Origin: an uncultured Dorea sp.
GTDB lineage: Bacteria > Bacillota > Clostridia > Lachnospirales > Lachnospiraceae
DNA: 35,829 bases
NCBI GenBank assembly: GCA_947388185.1
Contig: CANDQP010000020.1
Span: 1 to 35,829 of the forward strand
Reading direction: 5' to 3'
The position numbers and the translations under genes are program-made. The notes below the pieces were generated by a model. That model was not told the origin of the DNA. It made no database searches and saw only the letters and a program-made list of their open reading frames with translations. Within the stretch, counting starts at the first letter, position 1. Every line of letters begins with the position of its first letter. Positions 31,320 through 35,829 of this stretch are shown here, one piece after another.

Positions 31320-32516
31320 ATGTTTGAAAAAGAAAAACTGACAGGGGCAGATATCGGAATAGAATTTTGCGGTTATAAGCTTCAGAGTCCATATATCCTG
31401 TCATCAGGACCGCTTACTTACGGAGCGGAGGGGATGATCAAGGGCTTCAAGGCAGGCTGCGGAGCGGTGGTTACGAAGACCATCCGCAAGTCAGCGGCGA
31501 TCAATCCGGTTCATCACATGGGAACGGTAAATAATGACTCCCTGATCAACTGTGAGAAATGGGCGGACAGCGACAGGCAGCAGTGGTATGAGAAGGAGAT
31601 CCCGGAGACGGTGAAGGCGGGAGCGATCGTGATCGCAAGCGTCGGCCATACGCTTGAAGAGGCGCAGGAGATCGTCGGCGAGGTAGAGATGGCGGGAGCG
31701 CACATTATTGAACTGGTTTCTTATACGGAGGATACGCTGATCCCTATGCTGGATTATACGAAGGCGCATGTGAAGATCCCGGTGATCTGCAAGCTGAGCG
31801 GCAACTGGCCTGACCCGGTGGGAACGGCGAAGAAGTGTCTGGAGCACGGAGCAGACGGCTTATGTGCCATCGACTCTATCGGACCGACGCTTAAGATCGA
31901 TATCGAGAAGGCACGCCCGGAGATGATGAGCGCAGACGGCTACGGCTGGATGACGGGAGCGGCTATGAGACCCATCTCCATGCGCATCAATGCCGAGATC
32001 GCCCGCAATCATCCAGAGCTTAAGAACCTGTACGCATCCGGCGGCGTGATGAGCGCGGACAATGCCATTGAGTATATGATGGCGGGAGCCATGGGCGCAG
32101 GCATCTGTACGGTAGGAATCCTTAAGGGAGTCGAGTATGTGGAGAAGCTGTGCTACGACCTCTCGAAGAGACTGGCGGAGCTTGGATATCACTCCATCGA
32201 AGAAGTGAACCGTGCGGCGCTGCCGAATTTCCCGAAGAAGGAGTATGTCAGCAAGCTGGATTTTGCATTTGAGCCATATAAAGAGGATGGGAAGAAGAAA
32301 TGTATCTCCTGCGGCAAATGTGTGGCTGCCTGCTGTTATGATGCCAGAACGTTAGTGTTCCCTGAGATGCATGTGGATCTTGAGAAATGCCGTTTCTGCG
32401 GATTGTGTCTGGATGTCTGTCCGACAGGAGCGCTCACGGGGAAACGTGCCGCGCAGACAGAGGAAGATCTGGAGCTTGAGAGGAAATCAATCGAATTCTA
32501 CAATTCATTTAACTAA
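31320..32516 (+). CDS. PreA-like flavin/iron-sulfur protein (dihydroorotate/dihydropyrimidine dehydrogenase family)
   Basis: 398-residue protein with an FMN-binding dihydroorotate-dehydrogenase barrel (about 10-300; LQSPYILSSGPLTYGAEGMI, GAVVTKTI, VICKLSGNWPDP, LYASGGVMSADNAIEYMMAG) and two C-terminal [4Fe-4S] clusters: Cys328, 331, 334, 338 and Cys357, 360, 363, 367. The build is that of PreA, the iron-sulfur subunit of NAD-dependent dihydropyrimidine dehydrogenase, but the partner PreT is absent here. Where PreA and relatives carry the catalytic Cys in an NxSCPH-type loop, this protein has IELVSYTEDT (130-139), without Cys or Pro. A redox step on a purine-derived ring is plausible. AAAGGAG precedes the ATG, 44 bases after xdhC. 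Confidence 0.82.
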   Translation: MFEKEKLTGADIGIEFCGYKLQSPYILSSGPLTYGAEGMIKGFKAGCGAVVTKTIRKSAAINPVHHMGTVNNDSLINCEKWADSDRQQWYEKEIPETVKAGAIVIASVGHTLEEAQEIVGEVEMAGAHIIELVSYTEDTLIPMLDYTKAHVKIPVICKLSGNWPDPVGTAKKCLEHGADGLCAIDSIGPTLKIDIEKARPEMMSADGYGWMTGAAMRPISMRINAEIARNHPELKNLYASGGVMSADNAIEYMMAGAMGAGICTVGILKGVEYVEKLCYDLSKRLAELGYHSIEEVNRAALPNFPKKEYVSKLDFAFEPYKEDGKKKCISCGKCVAACCYDARTLVFPEMHVDLEKCRFCGLCLDVCPTGALTGKRAAQTEEDLELERKSIEFYNSFN

Positions 32517-32544
32517 TGATACATAAAGTAAGGAGGAAATCAAT

Positions 32545-33729
32545 ATGCTTAGCAAGGAAAGAGAAGAGAAGCTGGTCGCATTTTGCCAAAAGATGATCCA
32601 GGCAAAGAGCTACAGCGGCCACGAAGACAAGGTGGTAGAGGAGATGAAGCAGTTCTGTGACCAGGAAGGCTTCACAGACGTACATGTGGATAAGTATGGG
32701 AACTGTATCTGCCATATCAAGGGCAAACAGCCCGGACCAAAGATCCTGTTCGACGGACATATGGATACCGTTCCGGTACCGGATGAGAGCGCGTGGGAGC
32801 ATGATCCGTTCGGAGCAGAGATCATAGACGGGAAGATGTACGGAAGAGGAACTTCTGATATGAAGGGAGCCCTGTCCTCCATGATGGCAGCGGCGATCTA
32901 CTATGCGAAGGATTGCGACTATAACTTCCCCGGTGATATCTATGTGGCAGGCGTTGTACACGAGGAGTGTTTCGAGGGAGTTGCGGCAAGAGAGATCAGC
33001 GCTTATGTGAAGCCAGATTACGTGGTAATCGGAGAGGCTTCCCAGTTAAATATCAAGATCGGCCAGAGAGGCCGCGGGGAGCTTAAGGTTGAGACCTTCG
33101 GCGTGCCGGCGCACTCAGCGAATCCGGAGAAGGGTGTGAATGCCGTATATAAGATGTGCAAGGTGATCGAGGCGATCCAGGGGCTTAAGCCGACCAATCA
33201 TCCGGTACTTGGAGACGGGATCTTAGAGCTTGTGGATATCAAGTCCTCACCGTATCCGGGGGCTTCCGTAGTGCCGGATTACTGCCGGGCAACCTATGAC
33301 AGACGCCTTCTGGTAGGAGAGACGAAGGAGAGCGTGCTTGCACCGATCCAGGAATTGCTGGATCAGATGATGAAGGAAGATTCCGGATTAAAGGCGAAGG
33401 TGTCCTTCGTGGAGATGGAAGAAGAGTGCTATACCGGCAACAAGATCAGCAGCGAGAGATTCTTCCCGGGCTGGTTATATGATGAGAACGAGCCATTTGT
33501 GCAGGATGTGTATAAGGAGATGAAGGCGCTTGGGCTGAATCCGACGATCACGAATTATAACTTCTGTACGAACGGAAGTCACTATGCGGGCGAGGCAGGA
33601 ATCAAGACGCTTGGTATCGGGCCTTCTAAGGAGAATCTTGCGCATACCATCAATGAGTATATTGAGATTGAGCAGCTTGTGAAGGTGACGGAGAGCTATT
33701 ACGGAGTGATGAAGGCGCTGCTTAAGTAG
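32545..33729 (+). CDS. ygeY: YgeY-family M20-type metallohydrolase
   Basis: 394-residue zinc-dependent hydrolase of the M20 (ArgE/DapE) family, YgeY branch, a constant member of urate/purine and selenium-linked clusters with YgeX. Metal and catalytic residues: GHMDTVP (71-77; His72 and Asp74), GRGTSDMKG with bridging Asp105, VHEECFEG with Glu140/Glu141, IGEASQ as the next acidic ligand, and the late LAHTINEYI histidine. The dimerisation domain sits in the middle (about 180-290). AAGGAGG precedes the ATG at 32545. It probably hydrolyses an amide or carbamoyl intermediate that leads to the DpaL substrate. It is followed by an unusual 288-base gap that carries an inverted-repeat element. Confidence 0.93.
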   Translation: MLSKEREEKLVAFCQKMIQAKSYSGHEDKVVEEMKQFCDQEGFTDVHVDKYGNCICHIKGKQPGPKILFDGHMDTVPVPDESAWEHDPFGAEIIDGKMYGRGTSDMKGALSSMMAAAIYYAKDCDYNFPGDIYVAGVVHEECFEGVAAREISAYVKPDYVVIGEASQLNIKIGQRGRGELKVETFGVPAHSANPEKGVNAVYKMCKVIEAIQGLKPTNHPVLGDGILELVDIKSSPYPGASVVPDYCRATYDRRLLVGETKESVLAPIQELLDQMMKEDSGLKAKVSFVEMEEECYTGNKISSERFFPGWLYDENEPFVQDVYKEMKALGLNPTITNYNFCTNGSHYAGEAGIKTLGIGPSKENLAHTINEYIEIEQLVKVTESYYGVMKALLK

Positions 33730-33771
33730 GTATGTTTGGGCATTCGGGTGGAAGAGGGTTGCAGTGGGGAC

Positions 33772-33950
33772 GGCCGTTCGGAGATGTCCGTCCTCACGCG
33801 GACTGGGCAACGCTTCGCTGAACTAACGGCTAACTTCGACTAAGGCATTCAGGAAAGTCTTCATGCCTAAGTCTCCGTAAGCCGTGGATTTCATCTACGC
33901 TAAAGACGCCCTGGAATGTCCGCTTAGAGGGCGGACATCTCCGAACGGCC
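33772..33950. repeat. Intergenic element with perfect 19-bp inverted ends (MITE-like or folded RNA)
   Basis: Ends: GGCCGTTCGGAGATGTCCG (33772-33790) and its exact reverse complement (33932-33950). Inside are further nested repeats: a 23-base imperfect pair starting ACGGCTAAC and ending TAAGCCGT (about 33825-33884), and end-proximal hairpins GTCCG/CGGAC and TGTCCGC/GCGGACA. No transposase and no clear target duplication were seen. The design is of a non-autonomous mobile element or a large structured RNA, placed between ygeY and the M19 gene. Confidence 0.65.
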
Positions 33951-34017
33951 TGTATATTACAAATGGATTCCAGCCGAACGGGCAGAAGTGTTTATATTAT
34001 TGGGAAGGGGTGGTAGT

Positions 34018-34944
34018 TTGCAGTTGTTTGATTTGCACTGTGATTCGATCGTTAATTTTCGGAAGGAGAATTCGGATTTCTTGTGTGAGAAAACGCAGTT
34101 TTCGCTGAAGGAGCTTGATAAGTTTGAGAGATTGTGTCAGACGATGGCAGTTTTCATTCCTGATGACGTCAGGGGTGAAGAGGCGGTTCAGTATTTCCGT
34201 GATCATAAGGAATATCTGGATCTGCTTCTTAGGAAGCAGAGTGAGATGGCGGAGTTGGTATGTACGCCGGGGGATATTGAACGGATCACTGCGGAAGGCA
34301 GATGTGCGGTGATACTGGCGGTTGAGAGCGGCGCGGCTCTTGCGGGATCTCTTGATAACGTAGACTATCTTGCGGCAAACGGCGTCAAGATGATGACGCT
34401 TGTGTGGAACGGGCCGAATGAGCTTGGCAGCGGGCAGAAGACCGATCAGGGGCTTACTCCTTTTGGGCGGCAGGCCGTGAAGCGGATGGAAGAGGCGGGG
34501 ATCATCGTAGATGTGTCCCACCTGAATGACAGAGGGTTCGGGGAACTGTGCGAGATCGCCGAGAAGCCGTTTATTGCGACCCACTCCAATCTTCGTTCCG
34601 TATGTTCTCATAAGAGGAACCTGACGGAGGAGCAGTTCAAGGAGATGATTAACCGTAAGGGACTGGTAGGCGTGAATCTGTATGAGCAGTTCTTGGCGGA
34701 CGACCATAAGGGAGACTTAGACAGCATGTACCGGCATGTAAGCCGGATGCTGGAGCTTGGCGGCGAAGATATTATCGCCTGCGGAAGTGATTTTGACGGT
34801 GCGGATATAGACGAGACACTGGATACCCCGGTCAAATTCGCCTGCTCTGCAGAGTATCTTCTCGCAAGGGGAATCCCGGAGAGAACCATAGATAAGATGT
34901 TTTTTGAGAATGCATTGGATTTCTTTAAAAAGAACTTGAGGTAG
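34018..34944 (+). CDS. M19-family membrane-type dipeptidase
   Basis: 308-residue zinc dipeptidase of the renal-dipeptidase (M19) family, without signal peptide, so cytoplasmic. Metal-site motifs: FDLHCDS (4-10; His7 and Asp9), ILAVESGAAL with the bridging Glu, IATHSNLRSVCSHKRNLTEE with the later histidines, and CGSDFDGADID near the C-terminus. I choose TTG at 34018 as start: the protein then begins with the strand that enters HxD, and GGAAGGGGTGG lies just upstream; a GTG at 33988 is an open but weaker alternative. It stands 288 bases after ygeY and 4 bases before the dihydropyrimidinase gene. Its role in a purine operon is unclear; it may cleave a dipeptide-like or beta-amino acid amide. Confidence 0.88.
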   Translation: MQLFDLHCDSIVNFRKENSDFLCEKTQFSLKELDKFERLCQTMAVFIPDDVRGEEAVQYFRDHKEYLDLLLRKQSEMAELVCTPGDIERITAEGRCAVILAVESGAALAGSLDNVDYLAANGVKMMTLVWNGPNELGSGQKTDQGLTPFGRQAVKRMEEAGIIVDVSHLNDRGFGELCEIAEKPFIATHSNLRSVCSHKRNLTEEQFKEMINRKGLVGVNLYEQFLADDHKGDLDSMYRHVSRMLELGGEDIIACGSDFDGADIDETLDTPVKFACSAEYLLARGIPERTIDKMFFENALDFFKKNLR

Positions 34945-34948
34945 CAGA

Positions 34949-35829
34949 ATGCTGATTAAGAATGGAATCATTGTAACAGAAGACGGACGTTTTGAAGGAA
35001 ACATACGTGTAAGAGACGGGAAGATCGCGGCAGTCGGGATCGGGCTTGAGCCGGAAGGGGAGGAAGAAGTCCTGGATGCAGAAGGGGCCTATATCCTGCC
35101 GGGCGGCGTGGATGTGCATACCCATATTGATATGCCCGCCGGAGAATGTATGACGTCGGATGATTATCTGACCGGGACGAGGGCTGCCGTTATGGGAGGA
35201 ACCACGGCTGTTATGGATTTCCCGGAGTATGACGAAGGGGAGACTCTAATGGACGGCCTGAACTGCTGGCGTAAGAAATCAGAAGGACGGGCATACTGTG
35301 ATTATGGTTTCCATATGACTGTCTCCGGATGGGACGAAGGTATGAAGGAACAGCTTGCCCATATAAAGGAGCAGGGTATTACTTCTTTCAAAGCCTACAC
35401 GGCATATCAGGACGGTATCGGAGTGTATGACGAACAGCTCTTTGAGATTCTTCAGGAGATGAAGGAACTGGATACATTGCTGTGCGTGCACTGTGAGAAC
35501 GGCGATGTGTTAAGGCGCCTGCAGCGGCAGTTAAGAGAAGAGAACGCATCCGACATCAGGAATCATCCGAAGTCCAGGCCGAATCTGACGGAGAAGGAAG
35601 CGGTATCGAGGGTGATCGATTTCGCAGCTGTGGCGGACGTACCGGTCTATATCGTGCATGTCAGCACGAAGGAAGCGGCTGAGGTTATAAGGCAGGCCAA
35701 ACAGAGAGGTCAGAGAGTTTATGCCGAGACCTGTCCGCAATATCTGCTCCTGGACGAGAGCCTTTACGATCTGCCCGGATTCGAGAGCGCCAAATATGTG
35801 CTCTCACCGCCGCTTCGGACGAAAGCCGA
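34949..35829 (+). CDS. hydA: Dihydropyrimidinase/hydantoinase (partial, 3' end cut by window)
   Basis: The first 293 residues of a cyclic amidohydrolase that opens dihydropyrimidine, hydantoin or similar rings with two metals. Visible ligands: His57 and His59 in GGVDVHTHID, Lys148 in SFKAYTAY (the carboxylated lysine), His181 in LCVHCENGD, and His237 in IVHVSTKEAA; TCPQYL (261-266) and LSPPLR (285-290) are also typical. The Asp ligand lies beyond the window. Full family length is about 455-465. The ATG at 34949 has TGAGGT upstream and starts four bases after the dipeptidase stop. In E. coli-type clusters the matching gene (hyuA/ygeZ) accompanies ygeX, ygeY and ssnA, so it probably opens an oxidised purine-derived ring. 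Confidence 0.93.
   Translation, partial: MLIKNGIIVTEDGRFEGNIRVRDGKIAAVGIGLEPEGEEEVLDAEGAYILPGGVDVHTHIDMPAGECMTSDDYLTGTRAAVMGGTTAVMDFPEYDEGETLMDGLNCWRKKSEGRAYCDYGFHMTVSGWDEGMKEQLAHIKEQGITSFKAYTAYQDGIGVYDEQLFEILQEMKELDTLLCVHCENGDVLRRLQRQLREENASDIRNHPKSRPNLTEKEAVSRVIDFAAVADVPVYIVHVSTKEAAEVIRQAKQRGQRVYAETCPQYLLLDESLYDLPGFESAKYVLSPPLRTKA

Noticed and set aside
33750..33970. Insertion sequence
   Set aside because: Only about 180 bases, no transposase reading and no clear target-site duplication; kept as a MITE-like or structured element only.
33997..34707. 236-residue minus-strand reading opposite the M19 dipeptidase gene
   Set aside because: Basic, Leu/Arg-rich shadow translation; the plus strand carries a complete metallopeptidase.
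1..35829. tRNA, rRNA, CRISPR arrays, prophage genes
   Set aside because: None found by reading: no CCA-ended cloverleaf, no rRNA-like conserved stretch, no regular spaced direct repeats, no phage structural genes.

Overview
The window looks like chromosome of a gut anaerobe of the Lachnospiraceae (Clostridia, Bacillota). Evidence: strong AGGAGG ribosome binding sites, TTGACA/TATAAT promoters, U-tailed terminators, Firmicute-type gene neighbourhoods, a sugar ABC transporter without its own ATPase, and a large set of flavin, molybdenum and iron-sulfur enzymes. No rRNA, tRNA, CRISPR array or insertion sequence was seen. Genes are cut at both ends: an Hsp20 gene on the left and a dihydropyrimidinase gene on the right.

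Left third (1-10.1 kb): a small heat-shock protein gene under a CIRCE-like operator, an XRE regulator, and an alpha-galactoside system. That system holds a GH4 and a GH36 alpha-galactosidase in one minus-strand operon, a divergent AraC regulator, a binding-protein-dependent sugar importer (lipoprotein plus two permeases) and a YesL-family membrane protein.

Middle (10.2-21.2 kb): an A+T-rich two-gene unit (AAA ATPase plus RloB/TOPRIM protein) that resembles RloAB/AbiL-type phage defence sits directly before a fused SfsA-MutY gene. Then come a bacteriohemerythrin, a PAP2 phosphatase, a membrane-anchored glycerophosphodiesterase and a lipid kinase (a lipid-turnover group), a structured intergenic element, a TetR regulator, and divergent tex plus a YitT-family protein.

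Right third (21.2-35.8 kb): a purine/urate catabolic island. dpaL points left. A V4R sensor gene and a GGDEF gene follow. A long plus-strand run then carries an NCS2 purine permease, an SsnA-like amidohydrolase, xanthine dehydrogenase XdhA, XdhB and XdhC, a PreA-like flavoprotein, YgeY, an M19 dipeptidase and a dihydropyrimidinase. The gene set matches the E. coli ygeX-ygeY-hyuA-ssnA-xdh-uacT type of cluster that is linked to anaerobic urate and xanthine breakdown.

The most interesting signal is non-coding. A roughly 50-nt RNA hairpin of fixed design (outer helix, 4x4 internal loop with invariant UUUG, inner helix around CCUUU/AAAGG, U-tract) occurs three times: once at the very start of the dpaL transcript and twice in tandem before the permease operon. 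Both helices keep pairing through compensating changes. This looks like a shared riboregulator (riboswitch, or protein-controlled terminator) of the purine cluster that I cannot assign to a known class. Secondary points are an intergenic element with perfect 19-bp inverted ends inside the operon, and several operon proteins that lack a residue usually needed by their family.
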